Assembly (NCBI GenBank): GCA_039028695.1
Contig: JBCCHN010000003.1
Coordinates: forward strand, 38,234 to 102,233
Reading direction: 5' to 3'
Origin: JANQKX01 sp039028695
Lineage (GTDB): Bacteria; Pseudomonadota; Alphaproteobacteria; Kiloniellales; Kiloniellaceae
DNA length: 64,000 bases
Below the pieces are notes generated by a model. It did not search any database and was not told the DNA's origin. It was given only the letters and a program-made list of their open reading frames with translations. Shown here one piece after another: positions 36,446-44,777 of the stretch. Numbering within the stretch: position 1 is the stretch's first letter; each line of letters begins with the position of its first letter. Both the position numbers and the translations under genes were made by a program.

Positions 36446-37108
36446 TTACCCGACTGGCAGTGAAAAGCGGGTCCTGACGTCCACGATGCATCTCTGTCGC
36501 GAGGATTGGGCGACCTCATGGGGGGCGAAGTCGGACTCCACGCCATCCAGGAAGTCCACCAGTTCGTGCAGCAGAGGCAAGTGCTGCGCCGTTTCCTCGA
36601 TACGATCCAGAGCTATCAAGTGATCCACGAAATCAACAGCGGCCTGTTTGAGAAAAACGCTCTCGGGTTGCCCATCTCGCGTGCAGACACCATAGACGCC
36701 GGCCAGGAAGTTGACCCAGGTAGCCTCGGCCCGGTCTGCATCGAATGCGGCGATCACCTCCGGGGCCAGCGCGTCCAGCCGGCAGCCCAAGCTACCGCAT
36801 AGAAAGGTGCTTTTCGCCAGGCCGTAGCGCGCTTCGAAATAAGCGCGCGCGCCGGACTCCGATTCCAGAGAGAGGCGTTGGATCGCTTTGACCCAGTCCA
36901 AATGGCCTTTCAGATGAAAGCGATAGGCATCCTGCCTTTGATGGTTGGCGACAAAGGATGAGGAGCGAATATCCAGGTCCAGTCGGTAAGAGGCGCCGGG
37001 CAAGATCCTTTTGATGAAAAGCGCGTTCAACTCGGTCGGAGATAGGCCCACGGCCTCGGCAAAGTCCCGCTCCTCAAAAAAATTGCTATACAAATAGCTC
37101 AGCAGCAT
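36446..37108 (-). CDS. uncharacterised protein, possibly DUF6058 family
   Basis: A 220-residue protein with no signal peptide. Features include a LLSYLYSNFFEERDF N-terminus and a segment resembling a short helix-turn-helix (FAEAVGLSPTELNAL). It continues SYRLDLDIRSSSFV, a SLGCRLDAL segment and GVYGVCTR. The arrangement fits what I remember of DUF6058 (natural-product biosynthesis proteins), but I cannot confirm it. It is convergent with the HAD gene, and GGAGGG precedes its ATG. No other clue to function is seen. Confidence 0.6.
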   Translation of the reverse strand: MLLSYLYSNFFEERDFAEAVGLSPTELNALFIKRILPGASYRLDLDIRSSSFVANHQRQDAYRFHLKGHLDWVKAIQRLSLESESGARAYFEARYGLAKSTFLCGSLGCRLDALAPEVIAAFDADRAEATWVNFLAGVYGVCTRDGQPESVFLKQAAVDFVDHLIALDRIEETAQHLPLLHELVDFLDGVESDFAPHEVAQSSRQRCIVDVRTRFSLPVG

Positions 37109-37170
37109 ATGTCACCCTCCCATAACGGCCACTCACCTTACAGGCAGCAGACAAAAAAAGCTTCGGCCCC

Positions 37171-37245
37171 GCTCGAAGTATGTCCGCTCGAAGCATGCCC
37201 GATAGGACCTTGCCCGATAGAACCATGCTCGCTCGAACTATCTGT
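37171..37245. repeat. five degenerate 15-bp tandem repeats
   Basis: Units: GCTCGAAGTATGTCC, GCTCGAAGCATGCCC, GATAGGACCTTGCCC, GATAGAACCATGCTC, GCTCGAACTATCTGT, in strict 15-base register. They lie in non-coding DNA between the DUF6058-like gene and the rhodanese gene. Confidence 0.85.
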
Positions 37246-37351
37246 GGCCAACAGCCGGTTGACCGGATTGTGACTTGGATGATCCCGACACCAGGCCCTA
37301 TACTTTCTGTTGAAAACAAACGGCATTCCTTGAGGCCTGGAGGTTTTTTTC

Positions 37352-37849
37352 ATGCTGCAGTTTGCGGTCTCTCAGGCAGGCCCGTGCGGGCAATGGCGTT
37401 GGCTTTTTTGCATTGTTTTATACGGCCTTGTGGCTGCCTTGGGTGTGGGTTTCTCGAGTCAATCAGGATTGGCGAGAGATGACAGGTTCTTGCCCGCGGA
37501 CCAGGCCATGGACCTGGCTGGCAAGGGCGATATCATCTTAATCGATGTGCGCTCGCCCCAGGAATGGCAGCAGACGGGTGTGCCCGCCGGCGCTCGTACG
37601 GTGACCATCCATGATCCCGACGGGCTGCCCGGTTTCGTGGCCGCGATCCAGGTGGAGCTGGCGGGCAAGAGCGACAAACCAATCGCCCTTATCTGCGCAG
37701 CGGGCAACCGCTCCACCATGGCGCAAGCAGCCTTAAGGGAGGCCGGATTTTCGCGAGTCCTGAACGTGAAAGAGGGCCTGTTCGGTAACGACAGCGGACC
37801 CGGATGGATCGCTCGCGACCTGCCCTTGGAGCCTTGTGCGGACTGTTAG
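37352..37849 (+). CDS. exported rhodanese-domain protein
   Basis: The 165-residue product has an N-terminal hydrophobic segment (about residues 17-38), so it is exported or anchored. The rhodanese domain then reads DVRSPQEWQQTG and ends with the active-site loop ICAAGNRSTMA, containing the catalytic Cys of a sulfurtransferase. It ends CADC. A GGAGG site lies before the ATG. It could move sulfane sulfur in the periplasm; a partner is not evident. Confidence 0.85.
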   Translation: MLQFAVSQAGPCGQWRWLFCIVLYGLVAALGVGFSSQSGLARDDRFLPADQAMDLAGKGDIILIDVRSPQEWQQTGVPAGARTVTIHDPDGLPGFVAAIQVELAGKSDKPIALICAAGNRSTMAQAALREAGFSRVLNVKEGLFGNDSGPGWIARDLPLEPCADC

Positions 37850-37983
37850 TTCCTTTTACCTCACATGCAAGACAGTAAACTGCGCTGCTGCTTAGCGCGA
37901 GAATCTTGAGAACGGATTTGAAACTCGCGGCGCAACGATGTTACATCTTCGGCACTCATCGCTGAATTCGGAGCGGCCACGCT

Positions 37984-38370
37984 TTGCCTAAATCGATTAT
38001 CCCGCCCGGCCTTGAAGACTATGTGTCAGATTGGAAAATGTCACCGGGACTTGAACACGATGGTTTCCTTTTCATGACCGGATTTACTGGCGTGACTGAG
38101 CACGGCACCCTCGCAGATACTCCAATTGAGCAAATCGAGGCCGTGTTCGAAAAAATTGGGATGGTTCTTAAACAAGCTGGCCTGAGTTTTGAGAACCTTG
38201 TCGAAATGACAAGTTATCACGTGGGACTTCGCGACCATTTGGATGATTTCAAGGCGATAAGGGCCAGATATGTTGTCGATCCTTATCCGGCTTGGACTGC
38301 AATTGAAGTTGCCGGATTCGTGCGCGAGGGTGCAGTGATTGAAATCAGATGCATTGCACGCCGACAATAA
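37984..38370 (+). CDS. RidA-family (YjgF/UK114) protein lacking the usual catalytic Arg
   Basis: A 128-residue protein beginning at a TTG (37984, with CGGAG 13 bases upstream). It has the chorismate-mutase-like RidA fold: FLFMTGFTGV, EQIEAVFEKIGMVLKQAG and VEMTSYHVGLRDHLDDFKAIR. In active imine deaminases an Arg precedes the VEVAGL segment; here the sequence is PAWTAIEVAGF and the later Glu is replaced (IEIRCIA), so it probably belongs to a non-deaminase Rid branch. Base composition is slightly more AT-rich than neighbours. Confidence 0.8.
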   Translation: MPKSIIPPGLEDYVSDWKMSPGLEHDGFLFMTGFTGVTEHGTLADTPIEQIEAVFEKIGMVLKQAGLSFENLVEMTSYHVGLRDHLDDFKAIRARYVVDPYPAWTAIEVAGFVREGAVIEIRCIARRQ

Positions 38371-38450
38371 GCTGCTTTTCCCGGGATCTGTTCAAAAACA
38401 TTTGAACGCGTTTCCCCGTGGACAGGTCTCAGAGTGCAGGCTTGCCCAAT

Positions 38451-39548
38451 CTACTCCGCGCGATATTTGGCGACCGCCTTTTCGTCCCAGTTGAGACCCA
38501 GACCCGGCTTGTCGGGAATGGTCAGGCGCCCACCGGCGAGGGGGTAGGGTTCCTGCAAGATGGGATCGGCCCAATTTTGCCACTCCAGCCAGTGGGCGGT
38601 TTCCGTGACCCTCAGCACGTGTGCCGCCACCTCCGGGTAGAGGTGGGAGGACATGGGCACCCCTCGTGCACCGGCGATCGCGGCGGCCCGCAGCCAGCCC
38701 GTGACCCCGCCGATTCGCATGAAGTCGGGCATGACATAATCGCAGGCCCCCCTATCCAGCGCGGTTTGCAGGGCACGGGGGCCGTAAAAGTTCTCGCCGA
38801 TCTGGATCGGGGTTTTGAGTTCGCGAGTAAGCTGGGCAAATCCGGCCAGATTGTCATAGACGATGGGTTCCTCTATCCAGGCCAAGTCTTCACTGTCGAG
38901 GGCGTGACAGCGGGTCAGCGCCTCCGCCAAATCAAGGCCTTGGTTGAAATCCACCATTAAGGCCATGTCTTCGCCGATGGCTCGGCGCACGGACTCGACC
39001 GTCGCAATGTCGTCTTGCAAGCGGTCTCGGCCCAGGCGGAGCTTTAGACCCTCAAAGCCGCCTTCATCCCGCAAAACCACCGCTTCCTCGGCCACCGCCT
39101 CGGCCGCCTTCAGCCACAAGCCATTACTGTTATAGGCCGGCAAGCTGCCGGTAGTGCCTCCTAGCAAGACACAAAGGGGGACACCTTTCGCTTGGGCCAG
39201 GGCATCCCAAGCAGCCATGTCCACGCCGGAAACGGCAATCATGGAGAGGCCCTCGTAGCCTACGAAATGAAGGGACTTTTGCCCGATAGTGAAAAGCTCT
39301 TGGGGTGCCAGGGGCCGATCTTTCATAACATCAGCCAGATCCGATAGCATGGGCACAAGATAGGCCATGGCCTTGGGCAAGTAGGGCTCCAGGTAACTCC
39401 GCCCAATCACACCCTCCTGGGTATAGAGATCGATCAGGATCAGGGGCCACTGTGTAATGGTAGCGATACGGGCCACGATGGGCCGTTTCAACTCCAAAAG
39501 GACCGGGCGGGCACGGAGTCCTTTGAAGGTCAGTTGCTCATCTGTCAT
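38451..39548 (-). CDS. mandelate racemase/muconate lactonizing enzyme family protein
   Basis: An enolase-superfamily enzyme of 365 residues with an N-terminal capping domain and a barrel. Visible ligands and bases are K-x-R in GLKLRLG, D in MVDFNQ, E in WIEEP, E in QIGENFYG and a His in MSSHLYPEV, the pattern of the mandelate racemase subgroup. Its substrate would be an acid sugar or related hydroxy acid. A GGAGGG site precedes the ATG. It lies 27 bases downstream of an amidase gene on the same strand, so both may degrade one substrate. Confidence 0.9.
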   Translation of the reverse strand: MTDEQLTFKGLRARPVLLELKRPIVARIATITQWPLILIDLYTQEGVIGRSYLEPYLPKAMAYLVPMLSDLADVMKDRPLAPQELFTIGQKSLHFVGYEGLSMIAVSGVDMAAWDALAQAKGVPLCVLLGGTTGSLPAYNSNGLWLKAAEAVAEEAVVLRDEGGFEGLKLRLGRDRLQDDIATVESVRRAIGEDMALMVDFNQGLDLAEALTRCHALDSEDLAWIEEPIVYDNLAGFAQLTRELKTPIQIGENFYGPRALQTALDRGACDYVMPDFMRIGGVTGWLRAAAIAGARGVPMSSHLYPEVAAHVLRVTETAHWLEWQNWADPILQEPYPLAGGRLTIPDKPGLGLNWDEKAVAKYRAE

Positions 39549-39575
39549 ATTGCTTATCCCTCCATTTTGGCTCGG

Positions 39576-40976
39576 TCAAAGGCCAGGCGCCGGACAACCC
39601 GGCAGAGCCTTTTCCAAGGCCATGGCCAAGGCCAGGACCAGGTCTTCCCGCCAGGGTGGGCCGACGATTTGCAGGCCGATGGGCAGGCCTTGGTCCGTCA
39701 TGCCGGCGGGAATGACTGCGGCGGGCCAGCCCAAAAGGTTGAGATAGTATAGGTGTCCCCACATCTCCTGTCGGTTGGGGATCAGGTGGTCGCTGTTCAG
39801 TTCTTGGGCGGCAAAACAGGCGGCGGGGCAGAGGATCACATCGAAAGGCTCCATAAATTTAAGAGCTGCGATGCGAAAGCTGTCCACCTCCCGCAGCACC
39901 TTGGACAGATCGGCCCGAGCCTGGGGCGCGGTGGACTCGTCCGCCAAGCGGGAGGCCAGTGGTGCGCCCGGTGGTGACAGGCCCAGGTCGGCCAGGTAGT
40001 CCCGCAACCATCCCGATCCGCTGCTATAGCGCAAACGCAGATAGAGGTCGCTGACGTCCGCCAAGCCGGGCGGGGCCGCTTCGGTGATCCGGCTGCCCAA
40101 GTGTCCCATGGCCTCAGCCGCTGAGTTGACGGCCCGGGCGATCTCCGGGCAGGGCTCGGGTAGGCCGCCGCCCGTGTAGTGGGCGATGCGCAGATCGGAT
40201 GGCAAAACCGCGTCCGGATCTCCCAGAGCGGCCGGTGGCACGGCGGGGTCATGACCGTCCGGGCCGGCGATTACCTTGAGCACCATGGCCAGATCCGCGG
40301 CAGAGCGGGCCATGGGGCCGATTTGCGTGAGGCTATCCACCGCGCCCAAGCCATAGCCCACCGCGTGGCCGGTGCGCGGCACCCGCCCGCTGGTGGGCTT
40401 GAGGCCGGCGATACCGCACACATGAGCCGGCTCGCGGATGCTGCCGCCCGTATCGCTGCCCAATTCGATGGGTGTGCCCCGGACCGCGAGCAGGGCAGCC
40501 GAGCCGCCGCTGGAGCCGCAAGGGGTTCGGGTCAGGTCGTACGGGTTGACCGTTTGACCGTAAATCTCGTTGACTGTTTCCGAGCCCAGAGTGAATTCGG
40601 GCGTGTTGGTCTTGCCAATGATGATGGCGCCCGCGGCGCGCAACCGGGCGGTCACCGTGGCGTCTTTCTGGGGGATAAAAGAGTGTCTGCCGGGTGTGCC
40701 CCAGGTCGTCACAAAGTCAGCGGTATCGATGGAATCTTTCAGGGTCATGGGCACCCCGTGCAGGGGCCCCAAGGGTGCGCCCGTGGCGTGCTTCTGGTCG
40801 GCCCGCCGGGCCGCTTCGAGAGCTTGTTCCGGCGCCTGTTGCACCACCGCGTTTATCTTAGGGTTGATTGCTTCGATCCGCGCCAGATGGGCGGCCACGG
40901 CCTCTTCAGCCGACAAATGCCCCGCGCGAATGGCCGCCGCCATCTCGGTAGCCGTCATGTCGATGATGTGACTCAC
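39576..40976 (-). CDS. amidase signature-family hydrolase
   Basis: A 466-residue enzyme starting at GTG 40976 with AAGGAG upstream. The Ser-cisSer-Lys triad is visible: K80 (GVPMTLKDSIDT), S155 (GSSGGSAA) and S179 (GSDTGGSIREPA). This family includes amidases, aspartyl/glutamyl-tRNA amidotransferase-like proteins and carbamoyl hydrolases; no tRNA-amidotransferase partners adjoin, so a metabolic amide is the likely substrate. Confidence 0.93.
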   Translation of the reverse strand: MSHIIDMTATEMAAAIRAGHLSAEEAVAAHLARIEAINPKINAVVQQAPEQALEAARRADQKHATGAPLGPLHGVPMTLKDSIDTADFVTTWGTPGRHSFIPQKDATVTARLRAAGAIIIGKTNTPEFTLGSETVNEIYGQTVNPYDLTRTPCGSSGGSAALLAVRGTPIELGSDTGGSIREPAHVCGIAGLKPTSGRVPRTGHAVGYGLGAVDSLTQIGPMARSAADLAMVLKVIAGPDGHDPAVPPAALGDPDAVLPSDLRIAHYTGGGLPEPCPEIARAVNSAAEAMGHLGSRITEAAPPGLADVSDLYLRLRYSSGSGWLRDYLADLGLSPPGAPLASRLADESTAPQARADLSKVLREVDSFRIAALKFMEPFDVILCPAACFAAQELNSDHLIPNRQEMWGHLYYLNLLGWPAAVIPAGMTDQGLPIGLQIVGPPWREDLVLALAMALEKALPGCPAPGL

Positions 40977-41146
40977 GACCTGCTCCTTTGGAAAAAAAGG
41001 TAAAAAATGCCTGCTGGCTTTTTCCCTATTAGAGCGGACAATTACGGTAAATGGCCAGAGGGAAATGAGGCTTGCCTGTTTTTTTGACAGCCAAGTTATA
41101 TCAGGCTTGTCAATAGTTTAGGAGATGATCGGAGACCAATCCCGTC

Positions 41147-41416
41147 GTGTACTCCGCCCGGGAAATGCGTGCCTATAAGGCCTGGGCCAATGATCTCACG
41201 CCGGATGCTGTTGGCGAGCCGGTTTGCTTTTCTTTTATCGGCGGGCGCCCCGGCCGTATCACGCGCTGGGTGATCGCGTTGCACAAGGTCAATCACGCGA
41301 CTGATCATCGGGGCTATGTGGACGACATGCTCTATCACGTGCCGGCGGTGGCGCCGGCAACGGACTTTACGGTTTTCCTGGGGGATCAGAGGCTCTCGGA
41401 AGGTGCTGACCCTTAA
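41147..41416 (+). pseudogene. C-terminal half of a DinB-family protein (5' truncated)
   Basis: This 89-residue frame starts at a GTG and ends with HKVNHATDHRGYVDDMLY ... TDFTVFLGDQ. That corresponds to the C-terminal helix of DinB/YfiT-like proteins, with the metal-binding H-x3-HHRG-like motif, here HATDHRG. The N-terminal helices with the other metal His and about 75 residues are missing, and upstream DNA shows no matching frame. It is a likely remnant. Confidence 0.6.
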
Positions 41417-41476
41417 AAAGGGGACAAAATAAAGATCACCAAGGCGATCTGGCGATCAATTTTTTAAAGCAAAAGA

Positions 41477-41522
41477 AAAAGCGGTGCGTTTTTCGATCTA
41501 AGCCGGAAGCCACACCGCTTTT
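41477..41522. terminator. bidirectional intrinsic terminator
   Basis: AAAAGCGGTG (41477-41486) and CACCGCTTTT (41513-41522) are a perfect inverted repeat with A/T flanks and a 26-base loop. It lies between the DinB remnant and the convergent NPC-repeat lipoprotein gene. Confidence 0.75.
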
Positions 41523-41560
41523 AAAATTCCTAACAGAACGTCCCCGGGTGGGTAGGGCCG

Positions 41561-41890
41561 TTAGTTGGCCGCGCAAGGATTACAAGGGTTGCACGGATTT
41601 GCGGACGCGCAGGGATTGCAAGGATTACAGGGGTTGCATGGGTTGGCCGAGGCGCAGGGGTTACAGGGATTGCAAGGATTGCATGGGTTGGCCGAGGCGC
41701 AAGGGTTACAGGGATTACAAGGATTACAGGGGTTGCACGGATTGCTGGAGGCTGCCGGGGCATCACTGGAATGACTGGTGCTGGCCACGTTGCACGCGCC
41801 CAGCATGGCTATGCTGGCAACGGCCATACTGGCCAGAGTGGCCGAGCGCAAGCTGGCGGAAGAAAGCAATCTGGAACGGCTGGATTTCAT
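41561..41890 (-). CDS. Cys-rich NPC-repeat lipoprotein
   Basis: The ATG at 41890 has GGGAGG in front; an ATG at 41905 lies before that site and is rejected. The product is 109 residues. Residues 1-33 form a lipoprotein signal with lipobox LGAC (Cys33). From residue 50 to the C-terminus it is 16 copies of the tripeptide NPC in blocks of 5, 4, 4 and 3, separated by ASA, ending AAN. Sixteen cysteines in a short anchored tail suggest metal binding or disulfide-linked structure, but neither is proven. Similar NPC arrays exist in other proteobacterial proteins as far as I remember, without known function. Confidence 0.8.
   Translation of the reverse strand: MKSSRSRLLSSASLRSATLASMAVASIAMLGACNVASTSHSSDAPAASSNPCNPCNPCNPCNPCASANPCNPCNPCNPCASANPCNPCNPCNPCASANPCNPCNPCAAN
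41573..41743 (-). repeat. array of 9-bp units encoding NPC repeats
   Basis: Sixteen Asn-Pro-Cys codon triplets in four blocks with ASA spacers. The DNA is a near-perfect short tandem array, prone to length change by slippage. Confidence 0.85.
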
Positions 41891-42069
41891 TGAGAACCTC
41901 CCCATTTGAAAAGGCCAATCCGCACCACGCGCGATCGGTCCAGGTAAAACGAGATTGGCATTAAAGCTTGCGTGCGGATATTCGCAAAGTAACGTCCCGT
42001 CACAAGGTTGTTATGTTTCTTTGTGCACTTAGCACGCTTGGGTCCGCGCTATGCATTGCGCCTCAGATC

Positions 42070-42855
42070 TCACTCATAGGCGTAGGGTTCCACTAGACTT
42101 TCCCGCGCAATGATCGTGACGGCCAACGGGGCGCTCGGATCGTTGGGAAAGTCGGCCACGTCGCTAAGATCAGACTCAATGTCGAAGCGATAGGCTTGGC
42201 TGCCGGCGGCAAGTCTCAGCCGGCTTTGGTCGAGGTCAATATCCACGTCGGCTTGGGGTCGCACGATGGTGACGGCCGATTGCTCGGCCTGGATGGAAGC
42301 GGCGGAATGGGGCAGAAAGACCAGGCAGTGGGCGTGGCGCACCTCCATCGACCGCCCCCCCACATTGAACTGGCGACCGTCGCAGTGCCAGCGCAAACTG
42401 TCCTGGCCATGCCAATAGAGGACGATCTGGGCTTGTTGTGCGTTAATCTCAACCGGCCCTGTCCAGGGGCGAGATTCCCAGCCCTCGGCTGTGGCACTCA
42501 ACTCGGGCGCGGCCTGGTTGGCATAGTCAAAATCATCCCCATCAAAGGAATAGACAATAAGGGTGATGCCGGCCACCAGCAGCACCGTGACGCTGCCGAT
42601 GAGGATCAGAACGCCCTTGCCCAGTCCGGCAACCCGCTGTCCAAGGCTCTTGGTCTGCCTGTCGACACCCGACTGTTGTTCCACATATTGGCCGGCCAAG
42701 GCTTCGGGTGTGCCAAATCGGTCAATCAGGGACAGGTTATCCTCCGAGAGGGCGGCAATATGGCCTTCAATTTCCAGGACGACGTCGTCACGGGTTTTGC
42801 GGTCCAGGCCGCGCAGCGCCTTTTTTAAGGCAGCGATGTATTCGGGGCCGGTCAT
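42070..42855 (-). CDS. DUF1700-like membrane protein, partner of PadR
   Basis: A 261-residue protein with an N-terminal helical segment YIAALKKALRGLDRKTRDDVVLEIEGHI, a signature of the DUF1700/HAAS family. One transmembrane helix follows (about residues 80-105), then a beta-rich extracytoplasmic domain of about 150 residues. It overlaps the PadR gene by four bases (ATGA). Such PadR-DUF1700 pairs are common and often control a membrane or lipid function, but here no third gene adjoins. Confidence 0.8.
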   Translation of the reverse strand: MTGPEYIAALKKALRGLDRKTRDDVVLEIEGHIAALSEDNLSLIDRFGTPEALAGQYVEQQSGVDRQTKSLGQRVAGLGKGVLILIGSVTVLLVAGITLIVYSFDGDDFDYANQAAPELSATAEGWESRPWTGPVEINAQQAQIVLYWHGQDSLRWHCDGRQFNVGGRSMEVRHAHCLVFLPHSAASIQAEQSAVTIVRPQADVDIDLDQSRLRLAAGSQAYRFDIESDLSDVADFPNDPSAPLAVTIIARESLVEPYAYE

Positions 42856-43241
42856 GGTGGGGTCTCCTGAGCCTCAAGCGCGCGCGACAGGGAGGCGAGC
42901 GATCCCTGGACCAAGCGCTCGAAGGATGCCGTATTGGCCTGGTAGGTGGCGAGCATAGGGGCCAGCTGATTTTTGCCGACCGCACTGAGCTTGTAAAAAC
43001 GGCGGGGATGCCCTCCGTCCACCGGCGTTTCCCAGTTGGACTCCAACCAACCGCTCTTATGCAGGCGATTGAGCAGGGGGTAGAGCGTACCCTCGCGCAC
43101 GTCCAAGCCGGACTGCTCGAGGACATGCAAAAGCTCAAGACCATAGGACTGCCGCCGTTCCTCGAGGATGACCAGGACGCAGAGCTCCAAAAAGCCCTTG
43201 CGCAACTGGGACTGCCATTTTTCAAAAGCGGGATCAATCAT
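42852..43241 (-). CDS. PadR-family transcriptional regulator
   Basis: 129 residues from the ATG at 43241 (a TTG at 43253 would fall inside the operator). The winged helix-turn-helix runs DPAFEKWQSQLRKGFLELCVLVILEERRQSYGLELL ... LDVREGTLYPLLNRLHKSG, followed by a short wing and a C-terminal dimerisation helix. It probably represses its own operon through the inverted repeat just upstream. Confidence 0.92.
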   Translation of the reverse strand: MIDPAFEKWQSQLRKGFLELCVLVILEERRQSYGLELLHVLEQSGLDVREGTLYPLLNRLHKSGWLESNWETPVDGGHPRRFYKLSAVGKNQLAPMLATYQANTASFERLVQGSLASLSRALEAQETPP

Positions 43242-43250
43242 GAAGCCTAT

Positions 43251-43293
43251 CAAAACAAAAAATACTATGTAATGCCAAGTATTTTTTGTTTTG
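43251..43293 (-). promoter_or_regulatory. perfect 16-bp inverted repeat, likely PadR operator
   Basis: CAAAACAAAAAATACT (43251-43266) and AGTATTTTTTGTTTTG (43278-43293) are exact complements with an 11-base spacer. The right edge is about ten bases before the padR ATG, so binding there would block transcription initiation or elongation. The size and symmetry suit a PadR dimer. Confidence 0.7.
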
Positions 43294-43550
43294 ATTTATG
43301 ATGAGCCGGCTGGCTGAGCTGAATTTTTGTCAAAGCACTGATTTATAAGATTTTTCATAAGAAAACGGCGGCATTGCGCGCGTCGGCATCGCTTGGCGTA
43401 TTTTTGGAGACCGACCGGGATCGACAGGCGACGGGCCGTCAAATCTGGGTGAAGGTACTTCAGATCCTGCTGATAAAGGATAAATTAACCATAAGCAGGC
43501 TTCCATATGTCCGTCAAAGCCCAGGGAGAGCAAAAGACAAAGAGGCTGAT

Positions 43551-44651
43551 ATGACGCAGACCTACGGGTCCGGAAAGCCCCCGTCGCGCCAAAAAAGGCT
43601 CGGTTCCCGGCTGGCGTTGATGGGGTATACCTTTGTCGTGGCATTCTTATTGCCGGCGATGCTGACGCCTGTTGACAAGCCTGCGGCCTTGGATGCGCGC
43701 CCGGTGGCGTTGGTTTCCATGGTCGAGGAGGTGGGACCAGCATCGGGCCCCGATTACCTTTCCGCGGCTGTTTCCTCCACTGGCTTTGCCCGTCTGCAAG
43801 ACTTGCTGCCCGACCCGCAGGCGGCTTGCCTACCTGTCGACGCGCCGGGACGCAAGCTGGGCCAGCAGGCCGAAATTGACCGGCTTATCGGCCTGACCAA
43901 GCAAAGCCCGCTGGGCGCATGGCTGCTGCGGCAAGCCGCTTGGCGAGATGTTCTGATTTGCCTGGACGATACCACCACTTTGAACGGCTATTACCGCGCT
44001 GGACGCCAAATGATTGGGATCAGGTCCGGCTTGGAAGAGGCCCGACGGATCGCGATCCTGGCCCATGAACTGGCCCACGTGCCGCAGCACCCCCGCTTTT
44101 CCAATAACCGCTATTTCCCGCCCGAAGACGTGATTCTGCTGCACAGAATGCGCGAAGCCGCCGCCGAAACCGTGGCCACCCGGGTGATCTGGCAGTTGAA
44201 GGAGCGCGGCTATCCAGCGCCCTGGCAGGCCAAGGCCGCTACCCGCTTCATCGACATGATCCAAAGTTTTGAGGAGGCCATGGCGGGAGAGCGGGGTTAT
44301 GCGGCGGAACGCCGGGCTGCCCGCGCCGCTTTTGCTACCTGGTTTGCCGCGCGCTGGCGCGTGAACTTTTACGACCAGCTGATCATTGGGCACATCCGAC
44401 ACATTTCCGAAGACGACATGGGGCTGGTGCCGCCGCGGCGCCACCTGACCGACGATTTTTTGCGCCGGCTGGGATGGCTGGACGGGGAAAACTACCTCCA
44501 TCCCGCCGGGCCGGATAATCTGACCGAGGCGCCTTACCGGGTCACGCTTTCCCCCCGCAATGCTGATATGCTCGAGGCCATTCTGACCGACGCCTTCGGT
44601 CCCATGCCCGGCCCTTTTAAACCCATTCCCACCCAGATCGCGTCGCCGTAA
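43551..44651 (+). CDS. putative zinc metallopeptidase with HExxH motif (DUF6782-like)
   Basis: About 366 residues from the ATG at 43551 (AAAGAGG upstream); a longer frame starts at 43374. A hydrophobic segment near residues 25-45 (ALMGYTFVVAFLLPAML) suggests a signal anchor. The motif HELAH (within ILAHELAHVPQHP) fits the zinc-binding H-E-x-x-H of gluzincin/minigluzincin-type peptidases, with a later Glu in MREAAAETVATRV as the likely third ligand. DUF6782 is a family name I recall and cannot check. It is convergent with the AOR gene, separated by a hairpin. Confidence 0.7.
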   Translation: MTQTYGSGKPPSRQKRLGSRLALMGYTFVVAFLLPAMLTPVDKPAALDARPVALVSMVEEVGPASGPDYLSAAVSSTGFARLQDLLPDPQAACLPVDAPGRKLGQQAEIDRLIGLTKQSPLGAWLLRQAAWRDVLICLDDTTTLNGYYRAGRQMIGIRSGLEEARRIAILAHELAHVPQHPRFSNNRYFPPEDVILLHRMREAAAETVATRVIWQLKERGYPAPWQAKAATRFIDMIQSFEEAMAGERGYAAERRAARAAFATWFAARWRVNFYDQLIIGHIRHISEDDMGLVPPRRHLTDDFLRRLGWLDGENYLHPAGPDNLTEAPYRVTLSPRNADMLEAILTDAFGPMPGPFKPIPTQIASP

Positions 44652-44721
44652 GGGCCCAAACCCGAAGACTTTGGTGTCACCAACTATGGAATGGGGACAT
44701 CGGACTCCAAATGCGGTGCAC

Positions 44722-44755
44722 AAAAAAACCGGCGGGATCGCGCCCGCCGGCTTTT
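44722..44755 (-). terminator. strong intrinsic terminator of the AOR operon
   Basis: CCGGCGGG (44729-44736) pairs with CCCGCCGG (44743-44750), with a loop of ATCGCG. On the minus strand it is followed by a run of seven T. It also flanks the end of the convergent metallopeptidase gene. Confidence 0.85.
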
Positions 44756-44777
44756 GTTTGTGGAGGAGAACCGGGGC

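Noticed and set aside
41548..41964. plus-strand frames with QGLQGL-like repeats over the NPC gene
   Set aside because: They are a mirror of the NPC codon repeats; the lipoprotein frame has a signal peptide, a lipobox and an upstream ribosome-binding site.
43251..43293. possible terminator at the PadR inverted repeat
   Set aside because: The stem is AT-rich and lies upstream of, not after, the gene; an operator is the better reading.
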